Notes: generated from the sequence alone by a model not told the origin. A stretch of DNA of 57,749 nt from Cyanobacteria bacterium REEB459 (GCA_018970085.1 JAGWXD010000018.1:1-57749); one strand, 5' to 3'. Positions 8,857 to 18,155 are shown, counted from the first letter of the stretch. Numbers and translations: made by a program.

Positions 8857-9237
8857 ATGGCTATCAATACAAATCACCTATCCCAGGTTCTCGAGAAAGG
8901 CTTGCGCCTAACCCTGGGCGCCGCTACTTCCCTGGCGGAAGCCTTACAGTTCCCTGAAGCATCCAGGCAGACCTTCGCCGGACTGGACAACGATGTTGAT
9001 AGACTGGTAGAGGTGTTAGAAACTAGGGGTGAAGTGGCCGAAAAAGACCTACGACAACTGCTGGATATGGTCTTAAGCCAGGTTCCCCATCCCTTTGCCA
9101 GTGCCGAGTCCCCTGCACCAGATGCTAGGGTAGAAATGGCTTCTCAACCAGCAACAGACCCATCTTTGCAGGCCGATTTGATCACCTTGACAGAAGAACT
9201 GGCCGCTATTCGTCGTGATCTACAACTTTTCCGGTAG
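8857..9237 (+). CDS. Small helical hypothetical protein, phasin-like composition
   Basis: A 126-aa soluble protein made almost wholly of predicted helices: LSQVLEKGLRLTLGAATSLA, then DNDVDRLVEVLETRGEVAEK and LRQLLDMVLSQVP. A Pro/Ala-rich linker (about residues 88-105) is followed by a final amphipathic helix (LITLTEELAAIRRDLQLFR). The pattern of an amphipathic helix, a short acidic region and a C-terminal coiled coil is seen in phasin-like or membrane-surface proteins, but that is only a resemblance. ATG at 8857. An AT-rich leader with TATAGT at about 8839-8844 could be the -10 box. Confidence 0.7.
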   Translation: MAINTNHLSQVLEKGLRLTLGAATSLAEALQFPEASRQTFAGLDNDVDRLVEVLETRGEVAEKDLRQLLDMVLSQVPHPFASAESPAPDARVEMASQPATDPSLQADLITLTEELAAIRRDLQLFR

Positions 9238-9336
9238 GACCTCGGTCATCCCTAATCATGCTGGTTAAAGCCATGGTCTGGTCCCAACCACTTGGCGTGA
9301 ACTCGAGCTGCAGCCGACCCAGCAACCACTGGCCAG

Positions 9337-9364
9337 CTTGAAACAAAATACTTGAAACAACATA
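9337..9364 (+). repeat. 14-bp tandem direct repeat upstream of gmd
   Basis: CTTGAAACAAAATA (9337-9350) is followed at once by CTTGAAACAACATA (9351-9364), matching at 13 of 14 positions. It ends 68 bp before the gmd start. Direct repeats of about this pitch are typical of response-regulator sites, but no known consensus is matched, so a regulatory role is inference. Confidence 0.5.
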
Positions 9365-9432
9365 ACTAACCAGTTGCTAGCTCCGGTATCGCTCTTAATC
9401 ACAGTAATCAAGTTCTCATGAGGTCAATAGTT

Positions 9433-10524
9433 ATGCATAAATCTCCTAACATCAACCGCAAATCTGCCCTGATTACCGGTATTACCGGACAGGATGGTTC
9501 CTATCTAGCAGAGTTATTACTAGAAAATAATTATGAAGTACACGGCATTATTCGCCGTACCTCTACCTTTAACACCGATCGCATCGACCATATCTATGTA
9601 GACCCCCACAATCAAGAGGCTCGTCTATTTTTGCATTATGGAGACCTCACCGATGGCACTATGCTGCGGCGTATCCTGGAGCAGGTGCAGCCCCAGGAGG
9701 TTTACAACCTGGGAGCTCAGTCCCACGTTCGAGTCAGTTTCGACTCCCCTGAATACACCGTAGATGCTGTTGGCATGGGCACCCTGAGGCTTCTCGAGGC
9801 AATTCGCGACTACCAACAACGTACCGGGCTGGAAGTGCGCTTTTACCAGGCTGGCTCCTCAGAAATGTTTGGTAAGGTTCAAGAAATCCCCCAACGGGAG
9901 ACCACTCCCTTTTACCCCCGCAGTCCCTATGCTTGTGCCAAGGTGTATGCCCACTGGCAAACCATTAATTACCGCGAATCCTACGATCTGTTTGCCTGTA
10001 ACGGCATTTTATTTAATCACGAGTCACCGCGGCGGGGTGAAACCTTTGTGACCCGCAAGATTACCCGAGCTCTGGCTCGAATTGTAGCAGGTCAGCAGCA
10101 GAAGCTTTACCTAGGCAACCTGGACTCTAAGCGCGATTGGGGCTATGCCAAAGACTACGTGCGGGCCATGTGGCTCATGCTGCAGCAAGATAGTCCCGAC
10201 GACTATGTTGTGGCCACCAATGAAACCCACTCGATTCGGGAATTTTTGGATATTGCCTTTAATCGAGTCGGGTTAGACTGGCACGACTATGTCGAGTTCG
10301 ACCCTCGCTATCTGCGACCGGCAGAAGTTGACCTGCTGATCGGAGATGCCACCAAGGCTCAGCAAGCGTTAGGGTGGGCTCCTAGTGTCACCTTTAAAGA
10401 GTTAGTGCACCTGATGGTTGAGGCCGATTTGCTGGCGGTGGGCATTACGGACTACACCGATGGCAACTCTGCAGATCTGGCTACCCTGCGCAAAAACTTA
10501 TTAACCCTGATGCCCCAGGGATAG
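9433..10524 (+). CDS. gmd: GDP-mannose 4,6-dehydratase
   Basis: NAD(P)-dependent short-chain dehydrogenase converting GDP-mannose to GDP-4-keto-6-deoxymannose, the precursor of GDP-fucose, GDP-rhamnose and related sugars for surface polysaccharide. The nucleotide-binding loop [14 protein letters not shown] is at the N-terminus. [19 protein letters not shown], the catalytic Ser/Thr region [20 protein letters not shown], and the YxxxK motif [12 protein letters not shown] are all present, as is [21 protein letters not shown] prefer the ATG at 9433 (AGG about 9 nt upstream) over the ATG at 9418, which lies five codons earlier. The usual partner fcl (GDP-fucose synthase) does not follow; the next gene is DUF2996. 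Confidence 0.95.
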   Translation: MHKSPNINRKSALITGITGQDGSYLAELLLENNYEVHGIIRRTSTFNTDRIDHIYVDPHNQEARLFLHYGDLTDGTMLRRILEQVQPQEVYNLGAQSHVRVSFDSPEYTVDAVGMGTLRLLEAIRDYQQRTGLEVRFYQAGSSEMFGKVQEIPQRETTPFYPRSPYACAKVYAHWQTINYRESYDLFACNGILFNHESPRRGETFVTRKITRALARIVAGQQQKLYLGNLDSKRDWGYAKDYVRAMWLMLQQDSPDDYVVATNETHSIREFLDIAFNRVGLDWHDYVEFDPRYLRPAEVDLLIGDATKAQQALGWAPSVTFKELVHLMVEADLLAVGITDYTDGNSADLATLRKNLLTLMPQG

Positions 10525-10670
10525 GTCCGGTGAGTCAGTCGGCACCCCCTTGACGTTTTCTCCGTGGCGACTATACCTGTAGGGGGGCTATGTTTTAGTA
10601 TGGAAAAAAACCAGCGGGAAAAACCTGCGGTTTACTTGATCTGTCAATGTGAAGTAACCTACGGTGTTCT

Positions 10671-11174
10671 ATGGCTAAGGAAAAAACTCCCTCTCCTGGA
10701 GCTGATTCATCGGCTGGGCAAGATATCCCTGGGACAGCGTCTACTCCTACTGCTAAGGCAGAGACGGATGCTAAACCTGTCCCTAAAGAAAAGCCTCCAG
10801 CCCCAGAAGATAAACCCTTTGCAGAGTTTATTCAACAAGATTTGCTGCCTTCGTTGACAACAGCCCTAAGGGAAAAAGGTCTGGAAGATATTCGATTCAG
10901 CTTTGACCAACGGCCTCTGCCGGTGTTTGGCATAGCTGACACTGATCCCTACTGGCAAATTCAAGGAGTTTGTAAGCAAGGCTCTCGAGAATTTGCCATC
11001 GTATTTACTAAGGATACGATCAACGGCCCTAAGCTGTTTTACCATTGCGATCACGGCTCCCAACCCAGTACCATTGAGCAGTTTATGGGAGATGAGCGGA
11101 AGGCAACGTTAGACTTGATGGTTTTGTTTCTCTCAAAACGCCTCAATGGTCAAAAGTGGTTAGCCCGCAATTAG
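10671..11174 (+). CDS. DUF2996 family protein
   Basis: A 167-aa protein of the DUF2996 family, found in cyanobacteria and related plastid proteins. The first 60 residues are low complexity, rich in Lys, Pro, Ala and Glu. The domain proper starts with KPFAEFIQQDLLPSLTTALR and continues with GLEDIRFSFDQRPLPVFGIA, FAIVFTKDTINGPKLFYHCD, and KATLDLMVLFLSKRLNGQKW at the C-terminus. No membrane segment. Function is not known to me. ATG at 10671. It is 146 bp downstream of gmd on the same strand and probably has its own promoter. Confidence 0.88.
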   Translation: MAKEKTPSPGADSSAGQDIPGTASTPTAKAETDAKPVPKEKPPAPEDKPFAEFIQQDLLPSLTTALREKGLEDIRFSFDQRPLPVFGIADTDPYWQIQGVCKQGSREFAIVFTKDTINGPKLFYHCDHGSQPSTIEQFMGDERKATLDLMVLFLSKRLNGQKWLARN

Positions 11175-11254
11175 CCAGTGTAGTAAAGATAGTCAGGTCT
11201 GCGATCGCAGCGTGAATGCTTTGCGTCAAACACCGAAATTGAGATCAGATGATT

Positions 11255-11298
11255 TTAGTTCCCAGTTTTAGTCAGCTAAGGCTTTAACTGGGAACTAA
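11255..11298. repeat. Perfect 13-bp inverted repeat (hairpin) 3' of DUF2996
   Basis: TTAGTTCCCAGTT (11255-11267) and its exact reverse complement AACTGGGAACTAA (11286-11298) flank an 18-nt spacer. No T-run follows on either strand, so a standard Rho-independent terminator is unlikely. It may be a processing or stability hairpin, or the remains of a small mobile repeat. A second copy elsewhere in the window was not noticed. Confidence 0.55.
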
Positions 11299-12025
11299 CT
11301 AGAGTTAGCAATAAATTTTGTCTCAGAGAAATCAAGTATAGCGACCCCTTTAAATGATTTCAGATACTACTCTAGTACTGTGATAGCCACCTCGAGCATG
11401 ATTTGTGACTATTACGATACGCTCATGAGATCCAAGATAGATGAACTTTTCAAAAAAGCTGATATTGATCCAATGATGATTCAATTAAATAAAAAGTTCC
11501 TGCGGGCAGATTTGAACAGTCTGGCTAATAGTACTTCGGCAGGGGACAGGTGGGGCAGGTTTTTTTAACCGTCCTGAGATCACTAAAGTCCTAAGCTGGG
11601 TGTGCTCTCTTGTGCTAAAGGCACCTACTGGAACCGATAGTTTGCTCCATCATCCTTTAACCGATCAAAGACAAAGGGGCTGAAGCTATAGATATTCAGC
11701 AGATTCTAGCCATTCTTCTGAATTGACTACCGGTTATGGAACCATAGCAGCAGGCGACGGGCCATCGAGTTAAAATCATTTGTTCAGGATCAATCATCCA
11801 CCAGTCTATTCTTAAAGAAATAAGCCGCTTGGAGCGAAATATATCTTCAAGCATCTTAGTATAAATGCAGTTATCTTCCATAGTGTTGGAACGATAGGAG
11901 AATGTTCAGGAACTTGCTAGATAATAACTGATTAAGCGATTTCCTACCATCTAGTCATTTCTTCAGATTGAGTCTATTGATGGCAGATTAGGCAAGAATG
12001 GAATGACTCTGCTATTTCCATGGGT
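11299..12025. other. AT-rich gene-poor stretch between DUF2996 and coaBC
   Basis: About 730 bp with clearly higher AT content than its neighbours. Two short open stretches exist (11380-11568 on +, 11696-11881 on -). Neither has a good ribosome binding site, recognisable motifs or normal codon use. The + strand one reads DYYDTLMRSKIDELFKKADI and could be a relic. I cannot support any gene here. The composition suggests decayed or acquired DNA. Confidence 0.4.
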
Positions 12026-13237
12026 TTAGTATTTTTGTACTAAATAGTCGAAAATACGGTGGGCCATTTCTAGCTTGGTGCAAGGAGAAATAGTAATCTG
12101 TTGGTCACCACAGATTAAAACTGCTTGGTTAGTATCCCTGCCGAATCCGGTTTCAAGCTGATCTACTGGATTAGCCACGATCGCATCTAAGCCTTTGCGG
12201 TGCAGTTTTTCCAGGGCAGGAGCCACAATCTCACCGGTCTGGGCAGCAAAGCCAATCAATTTTTGCTGTGGCTGACGACGCCGGGCTAGATCCAGCAAAA
12301 TATCGGCTACAGGTTCCAGGGCCAGGTTGGGAGGAATAGCCCCTTTGGCCAACTTGGTAGCCGATAGGGTGGCTGGTTTGACATCTGCTACCGCTGCTGC
12401 CATGACAATCCAGTTGGCTCTAGCGAGGTGCTCCACCATAGCCTGATGCATAGCAGCAGCGCTGACCACCGGGTGGGTTTCAATCTCTGCTAAGCGATCG
12501 ACCAGCCCTTGTTCCATAGGGCCGTGCACCAGAACCACCCGAGCGCCTCGGTGATGAGCAGCGAGGGCCAGTGCCACCCCCATCTTGCCAGTGGAGGGAT
12601 TACCAATAAAACGTACCGGGTCTAGATATTCCTGGGTACTACCGGCACTAATTAAGAGGCACCGCCCCTCCAGGTCCCGTTTACCACCGCTATGGAGTAG
12701 GGAATGCAGGTAGGAAATCAGATCGTCGGGTTCAGCCATGCGCCCAGCTCCAAGGCGATCGCATGCCAACCTGCCCTGCCCTGGCCCCACCCCATGGAAG
12801 CGTTGATCCTGCAGAAGCATTTGCCAATTACGCTGAACCACAGGCTGTTGCCACATATCGGTATTCATTGCTGGCGCTACCAGCACCGGACAGGTAGAGG
12901 CTAACACGGTGTTGGTTAGTAAGTTGTCTGCCAAACCATAGGCTAACTTGGCCAGAGTCTGGGCAGTCAGGGGAGCAATGAGAAAAACCTCGGCCCACTC
13001 CCCCAGGCTAATATGGAGAGGCCGGCCCTGATCGGCTTGCCAAAAATGGTCATCGGTATAGGCTGGATGACGACTTAGGGTCGCCACCGTTAACGGCGAT
13101 ATAAAGGCCTGGGCCGCATCAGTTAGAATAGCCCGTACCTCTACCCCCGCCTGACTCAGTTGAGAAATGACCCAACCCAACTTATAAGCAGCAATACCCC
13201 CGCTGATGCCCACTAACACTCGATCGGGTTTAGACAC
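12026..13237 (-). CDS. coaBC: Bifunctional phosphopantothenoylcysteine decarboxylase / phosphopantothenate-cysteine ligase
   Basis: Coenzyme A biosynthesis: the CoaB ligase joins cysteine to 4'-phosphopantothenate and the FMN-dependent CoaC decarboxylase makes 4'-phosphopantetheine. CoaC is residues 1 to about 180: VLVGISGGIAAYKLGWVISQ, PLTAQTLAKLAYGLADNLLT and the PAMNTDMW motif. CoaB follows: LISAGSTQEYLDPVRFIGNP with STGKMGVALALAAHHRGA, and the AKLAKGAIP-type Lys region. The 403 aa are full length. The start is GTG at 13237, giving SKPDRVLVGISGG. It lies 42 bp downstream of the DUF2555 gene, forming a likely two-gene unit. Confidence 0.96.
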   Translation of the reverse strand: MSKPDRVLVGISGGIAAYKLGWVISQLSQAGVEVRAILTDAAQAFISPLTVATLSRHPAYTDDHFWQADQGRPLHISLGEWAEVFLIAPLTAQTLAKLAYGLADNLLTNTVLASTCPVLVAPAMNTDMWQQPVVQRNWQMLLQDQRFHGVGPGQGRLACDRLGAGRMAEPDDLISYLHSLLHSGGKRDLEGRCLLISAGSTQEYLDPVRFIGNPSTGKMGVALALAAHHRGARVVLVHGPMEQGLVDRLAEIETHPVVSAAAMHQAMVEHLARANWIVMAAAVADVKPATLSATKLAKGAIPPNLALEPVADILLDLARRRQPQQKLIGFAAQTGEIVAPALEKLHRKGLDAIVANPVDQLETGFGRDTNQAVLICGDQQITISPCTKLEMAHRIFDYLVQKY

Positions 13238-13279
13238 CGCTGACCAGCTCCAGCTAGAAAACCGTAGGTAGATAAAACA

Positions 13280-13492
13280 TCAGGACTCGTCGTAGGGTTC
13301 TAAATCTAGCAGGTAGAGATAGGACTCGACTAATTCAGGGCGACGAAAGGCAAGGGCTCTGAGCATGTGCCAATCCTGTAGCCCCTCAAAGGCATTTTCG
13401 TAGGCATCGGCTTCCAATCGGCGGGCTAATTCTGCCACCTGGCTTGGAGTCATGGCTAAAATTGCCTCTGATGATACGTGCACACTGAGCAT
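13280..13492 (-). CDS. DUF2555 family protein (70 aa)
   Basis: A small acidic cyanobacterial protein of the DUF2555 family. It shows the conserved pattern MTPSQVAELARRLEADAYEN, then AFEGLQDWHMLRALAFRRPE, then LVESYLYLLDLEPYDES. The ATG at 13492 is preferred: AAGGAA lies about 3-8 nt before it, and it gives the normal family length. An upstream ATG at 13513 would add seven residues. The gene sits just upstream of coaBC, an arrangement I recall from other cyanobacteria. The function is not established; linkage to CoA synthesis is suggested only by position. Confidence 0.85.
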   Translation of the reverse strand: MLSVHVSSEAILAMTPSQVAELARRLEADAYENAFEGLQDWHMLRALAFRRPELVESYLYLLDLEPYDES

Positions 13493-13600
13493 GATTCCTT
13501 CCCCCTTGGCCATAGCCGCCCACTTCCCTGATAGTCAGGCAAAGGGAGCGATTAATTCCTAGCTAACCCTTCTAAATCTAGAATAAGGTTTAAAATCACT

Positions 13601-14275
13601 TCACCTGACTCCTTGCCGTAAATCTTCGCAAAACTGCCTTAACAGGCTAATTACAGCCGGGGAAACTTCGTGACCCATGGGCAATTCGTGGAAGCTAACT
13701 ACCTGACCCTGTTGCTCCAGGGCAGCCTTAGCAGCATAGGCCGTTGCCACCGGGACAACCGGATCGAAGGACCCGTGGACCATCATTACAGGCCGAGGAG
13801 TAACTGCTCCAGGCATTTTGCTATGCAGATAACCACTTAGGCTTACCTGGCCAGCTAGAGGTAAACCAAGGCCAACATCTAGAGTCATCGCTCCCCCCTG
13901 AGAAAATCCTGCCAAGATAGTATGCTCCAGGGGAATAGAACTAGATGCAGCCAGATCTAGCAACCAGGAACGCAGCATTTGACGACTGGCTTGCAGGTCA
14001 CTGTCTTGATCAAAATCCCAGGGCTGCTGAAAGTCGTACCCTGCAGGAAAGCCGTACCACATACGCCCTCCTGGCACCTGAGGATGGGGAAAAGGAGCCT
14101 CAGGAAAGGCCATAACAAAATCGTCTAAGGCCAGATCGGGAGCCAATCCCAATAGATCAGCGGAGTTGGCTCCCCAGCCGTGCAGAGCAATCAGGCGCCA
14201 CTCTGCCGCCGATGTCTGCTGAGGTGGATAGGTCAGAATTTTTAAAGTCAAGGACTCCCCTTTAAAGGCACACAC
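13601..14275 (-). CDS. Alpha/beta hydrolase, carboxylesterase/phospholipase family
   Basis: A serine hydrolase of the short carboxylesterase/acyl-thioesterase family. The oxyanion region ALHGWGANSADLLGLAP is near residue 30, and PGGRMWYGFP near 70. The nucleophile elbow GFSQGGAMTLDVGLGL is near 125. The acid and base positions fall in VHGSFDPVVPVATAYAAKAA and PMGHEVSP. It should hydrolyse small esters or acyl groups in the cytoplasm; the substrate cannot be read from sequence. The longest frame starts with GTG at 14275. A TTG at 14251 with GGGGAG just before it (giving TLKILTYPPQ) is a possible alternative start. Confidence 0.9.
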   Translation of the reverse strand: MCAFKGESLTLKILTYPPQQTSAAEWRLIALHGWGANSADLLGLAPDLALDDFVMAFPEAPFPHPQVPGGRMWYGFPAGYDFQQPWDFDQDSDLQASRQMLRSWLLDLAASSSIPLEHTILAGFSQGGAMTLDVGLGLPLAGQVSLSGYLHSKMPGAVTPRPVMMVHGSFDPVVPVATAYAAKAALEQQGQVVSFHELPMGHEVSPAVISLLRQFCEDLRQGVR

Positions 14276-14319
14276 ATAGAGCCATCTCTAAGATTATTGA
14301 TCACACTTAAGACAACCGA

Positions 14320-16065
14320 TCAGGCACTAAGTCTCAACCAAGGTTGAGACCTACTCTGGGTGCTCAAGTCCCTGGTGACTAAAGCTTCTATTCCCTCCGG
14401 TGCAAGGGGTTCAGAAAATAAATAACCCTGACCAGATTCGCAGCGCAGCGCCTTCAGCTGGGCATAATGACGCTGGGTTTCGACCCCTTCTGCCACCACA
14501 TCCAGACCCAGGTTCCAGGCTAGTCGAACCACTGACTGCAAGATCTCTAGCTTTTCAAAATCCTGATCAGCATTTTCGATGAAAGATCGATCTATTTTTA
14601 GGCAATCAAAGGGAAATCGGTGAAGGTAACTCAAGGAAGAATACCCTGTGCCAAAGTCATCAACAGCGAGCCGGATACCCATCGCCCGGAGCTGTTCCAA
14701 AATGGCCATGATCGATTCGGAGTGGTTGATCAGTACACCTTCGGTCACCTCTAGGGCAAGCCGATGGGGAGAAAACTCAGTTCTAGCCAGAATATCTTTG
14801 ACCTTGTCAACCAGATTTTGCTGAGAAAACTGTTTGCTCGACATGTTGACACTCATGGTCAGATTCGCCATGGACGGGTATTGCAGGCCCCAAGCTTGCA
14901 TCTGACGACAGGCTTCTTCCAGTACCCACCACCCCAGGGGAATAATCAAACCAGTGGCTTCAGCGGTAGCAATAAACTCCCCTGGCATGAGTAAACCACG
15001 AGTCGGGTGCTGCCACCGTACCAGGGCCTCAAACCCAATGATGCTCTGGGTACTGATGGTCACAATGGGTTGATAGTGCAGACGTAACTCTCCTTTAGCT
15101 AGAGCCTGACGTAGCTCCATTTCAGACTGCATGCGTTGACTGCGCTGGATTTGTAGAGAGCTATCAAAGATATGCCAGTGCCGGTCCGGCAGATCCTTGA
15201 TCTGATACATAGCGGCATCAGCATCCCGGAGCCAGTCTTCAGCATTTTGATACTGGGTTGGTCCCAGGGCAATACCGATACTGGCATCGATATAGACTTC
15301 GTACTGGTGCAAAAGAAAAGGTTGAATGATCGCTTCTCGCAATTGTTCAGCTATGGTCATCGCCATCGCCGCACCCGATACATTCTCTAAGAGAATCGCA
15401 AACTCATCTCCCCCCAGGCGGGCAACCGTGCTGGCCATCCTTACCTGCCCTTGGAGACGCTCTCCTAACTGGGTCAGTAGCTCATTACCAACTCGATGAC
15501 CTAAATTATCGTTAACCTCTTTAAATCGGTCCAGATCCATAAACAAAACGGCCATTGAGTGGTCGGGCCTGGCCTGGGCCAAAATCTGATTCACCTGGTC
15601 AATGAAATAGATGCGATTGGGTAAACCCGTGAGTTCATCATGCAGAGCTTGATGATGCAACCTGGCTTCTTGGTGTTTGCGGGCTGAGATATTCCGTCCC
15701 GAGAGGATTGCGACTGGCTTGCCCCCGTACTCGCTCAGACCGCCACTCAGGGCAATCCAGAAAGGAGCCTGGTGAGAGCGGTGATCTAACAAAATAAATT
15801 CTTCGTTTTCCAGGCAGTCACCCCTTAAAATTCGTTGCAAGGGGAGTTGGGCTTCTAGTAAAGACTGCCCCTGACTATCTAGCACCTGCCAGTCAGAGGG
15901 TTCCTCCACCCGCCAGAGATGGGCCAGATGGTTGAGCAAAAAGTTTCTAGCCTGACGGTTAAGGTATAAAGGCTGTCCTTGCTGATTAACAATCACGATG
16001 GCGTCGGGTAAGCCATCGAAAACCTCGAGGTGCATCGGGCTGGAAAAATTAGCAGAATCGAACAT
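14320..16065 (-). CDS. PAS-GGDEF-EAL cyclic di-GMP turnover protein
   Basis: A 581-aa protein of three parts. Residues about 10-130 form a PAS sensor (DGLPDAIVIVNQQGQPLYLN). The GGDEF diguanylate cyclase covers about 140-300, with an intact motif at 218-222 (ARLGGDEFAILLE). The EAL phosphodiesterase covers about 315-565, with an intact EAL at 346-348 (GFEALVRWQHP) and DDFGTGYSSL at 469-478. Both catalytic signatures are present, so it may synthesise and degrade c-di-GMP. The RxxD inhibitory site five residues before GGDEF is absent (RMAS there), so product inhibition is not expected. No membrane segment. ATG start. It is divergent from the kinase gene. Confidence 0.95.
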   Translation of the reverse strand: MFDSANFSSPMHLEVFDGLPDAIVIVNQQGQPLYLNRQARNFLLNHLAHLWRVEEPSDWQVLDSQGQSLLEAQLPLQRILRGDCLENEEFILLDHRSHQAPFWIALSGGLSEYGGKPVAILSGRNISARKHQEARLHHQALHDELTGLPNRIYFIDQVNQILAQARPDHSMAVLFMDLDRFKEVNDNLGHRVGNELLTQLGERLQGQVRMASTVARLGGDEFAILLENVSGAAMAMTIAEQLREAIIQPFLLHQYEVYIDASIGIALGPTQYQNAEDWLRDADAAMYQIKDLPDRHWHIFDSSLQIQRSQRMQSEMELRQALAKGELRLHYQPIVTISTQSIIGFEALVRWQHPTRGLLMPGEFIATAEATGLIIPLGWWVLEEACRQMQAWGLQYPSMANLTMSVNMSSKQFSQQNLVDKVKDILARTEFSPHRLALEVTEGVLINHSESIMAILEQLRAMGIRLAVDDFGTGYSSLSYLHRFPFDCLKIDRSFIENADQDFEKLEILQSVVRLAWNLGLDVVAEGVETQRHYAQLKALRCESGQGYLFSEPLAPEGIEALVTRDLSTQSRSQPWLRLSA

Positions 16066-16316
16066 GACGATAGGAGGGCTCAGGAGAAAAAAGATATTTC
16101 AATTTACGTATATTCCAGGGTCGTTTGGCTACCCGTACAATTGCTGTCGTCGAGAAATTCCAGGATGGGTCTACTCCAAGCTGGGCAATAAGGGAATACA
16201 CTGAGACAGGAGTACTGAATAGGTGTAGTCGAGCTAATCGGGGCAAGCATGACAGGGTTGGCCATCAGGGGCTCAAAGGCAGACTGTCAACAGTCTCAAA
16301 TCAGTGTTTTAGCACT

Positions 16317-18146
16317 ATGGAGCGAGCACTTCTAGGGGGGCGATACCAGGTGATTCGGCGGTTGGGCTCAGGGGGGTTTAGCCGTACTTTTTTGGTGTCC
16401 GATTTACATCTGCCCAATTATCCTAAGTGTGTCATTAAGCAACTTAAGGTTCAAGATAAGGATGCCGCCACCCTGGATATGGCTCGCCGCCTGTTTGATA
16501 CTGAAGCTAGAGTTCTCTATCAGCTAGGCAATCATCCCCAAATTCCTTCTTTGCTGGCCCATTTTGAAGAAAATCAGGAATTCTATCTGGCTCAAGAGTA
16601 TGTGGAGGGAAGCCGCCTCAGTAGCCAGATTGAGGAAGGTAAACCCTGGTCAGAAACTCGGGTAGTCTTGCTGCTGCAGGAGATTTTAGAGATTCTTGCC
16701 TTTGTCCACGGCCAACAGGTCATTCATCGAGATGTTAAACCGTCCAATTTGATTCGTCGCCACCGGGATGGCAAGCTTGTTTTGATCGACTTTGGTGCTG
16801 TTAAGCAGGTAACCTCCTCACCTCTAGTTGATGCCGAAACTGGAGCCACTAACCTGACGGTGGCCATTGGTACCCATGGCTACATGCCAAATGAGCAATA
16901 TGCCGGCAAACCTCGGTTTAGTAGCGATGTTTATGCTGTAGGTATGCTGGGTATTCGAGCCCTGACCGGTGTGCATCCCCAAAAAATTGGGGAAGACCCG
17001 GTGACCTCGGAATTGAGTTGGCAGCCCCATGCTGCTTCGGTATCCGCTGCCTTAGCTGAGGTTCTTGACTGCATGGTGCGCTACGATTTTCGCGATCGCT
17101 ATCCTACCGCCACGGAAGCCCTGGAAGCTCTGCAAAATCTACCTACGCCCCTGAGCCACAACATTAGTCCCCATCTTTATCACACCTGGCAGCGGGGAGC
17201 TGGTGGCCTGGTGCCCAGCCCCCAATCTAACCCTGGCGAGGCGGTATTAGTTCCTGCTGATACCTCAGAAATTACGGCGATCGCTGGCACCCAGGACGCC
17301 ACGTCCCTATTCCCTCTAGATACCCTCTATGGTGCCAGGCATACAACCCAGGTCCGGGTCAGGCAGCAACTAGGGCAACTGATTGCCAGTCTGCCCCCAA
17401 TTCAACCTCAGACGTTACTGATAGTAGGATCTCTGGGCCTAGTGGCCAGTCTGGTGGCACTGTGGCAGGGGGGCATAACCGTTGCCTTTGAGCCAGCTAA
17501 CCGGGCCGTTGCCGCCCCCTTTAAATCTTTGTCGATGCCCAACCTCAGCACCGAACTGGGGATATTACTGCCGCCGAGGGAAAAAGCCGCCTACCTGGTT
17601 AAGCAAGCAGACCAGCTGGTCAGAGATGAACGGTTTCCAGAAGCCTTAGAGATCTACAAGGCCGCCATCGCAGTTCAGACAGACCAGGCTGCCGCCTATT
17701 TGGGTCGCTGCCGCGCCTTGATTGGACTCAAACGACCCAGCGAAGCTATTGCCGCCTGCAATGACGCCCTTGCCTATCGTAGCTATTATCCGGAGGCGAC
17801 CCGCCGCAAAGGTAACGCCGAAGAACAGCAGGGTAGACTGTTGGCCGCCTTAGCCCTGTATGAAGATACCAACCAGCTAATGCCAGCCCTGGCGGCCGCC
17901 TGGCTAGACCGGGGCCGGGTACTGCAAAAATTAGGGCGATCAGCAGAGGCTCTTAACGCCGTTGACCAGGCAATTGCGCTGAACCGAGAATTAGCAGAGG
18001 CCTGGACCGTGCGGGGTGAGGCCGCCTGGACCCTAGAACGCTATGATCAGGCGATTGTTGCCCTGGATAAGGCATTACAGCTCAACCCTGAGGACCCAGC
18101 CGCCAAACAGTTGAGGGAACAAACTCGAAAAACCCTGGGTCGTTGA
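16317..18146 (+). CDS. Ser/Thr protein kinase with membrane segment and TPR repeats
   Basis: Eukaryote-like protein kinase of the common cyanobacterial type. Start set at the ATG 16317, giving MERALLGGRYQVIRRLGSGG; the frame is open further upstream but without kinase-like sequence. Gly-rich loop 15-22, ATP-binding Lys41 (CVIKQL), catalytic HRDVKPSNLI at 137-146, DFG at 158-160 and GTHGYMPNEQY in the activation segment are all intact. One membrane segment at about 364-385 (LLIVGSLGLVASLVALW) is followed by four or more TPR-like units at about 410-605, such as EALEIYKAAIAVQTDQAAAY and YDQAIVALDKALQLNPEDPA. The TPRs probably bind partners on the far side of the membrane. Divergent from the GGDEF-EAL gene. 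Confidence 0.93.
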   Translation: MERALLGGRYQVIRRLGSGGFSRTFLVSDLHLPNYPKCVIKQLKVQDKDAATLDMARRLFDTEARVLYQLGNHPQIPSLLAHFEENQEFYLAQEYVEGSRLSSQIEEGKPWSETRVVLLLQEILEILAFVHGQQVIHRDVKPSNLIRRHRDGKLVLIDFGAVKQVTSSPLVDAETGATNLTVAIGTHGYMPNEQYAGKPRFSSDVYAVGMLGIRALTGVHPQKIGEDPVTSELSWQPHAASVSAALAEVLDCMVRYDFRDRYPTATEALEALQNLPTPLSHNISPHLYHTWQRGAGGLVPSPQSNPGEAVLVPADTSEITAIAGTQDATSLFPLDTLYGARHTTQVRVRQQLGQLIASLPPIQPQTLLIVGSLGLVASLVALWQGGITVAFEPANRAVAAPFKSLSMPNLSTELGILLPPREKAAYLVKQADQLVRDERFPEALEIYKAAIAVQTDQAAAYLGRCRALIGLKRPSEAIAACNDALAYRSYYPEATRRKGNAEEQQGRLLAALALYEDTNQLMPALAAAWLDRGRVLQKLGRSAEALNAVDQAIALNRELAEAWTVRGEAAWTLERYDQAIVALDKALQLNPEDPAAKQLREQTRKTLGR

Positions 18147-18155
18147 GACCAGGAC

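Noticed and set aside
11380-11568. 62-codon frame in the AT-rich gap
   Set aside because: No ribosome binding site or recognisable family; atypical composition. Kept only as a possible relic.
16125-16316. 64-codon N-terminal extension of the kinase
   Set aside because: No kinase-like or other conserved sequence before the ATG at 16317, where the family N-terminus begins.
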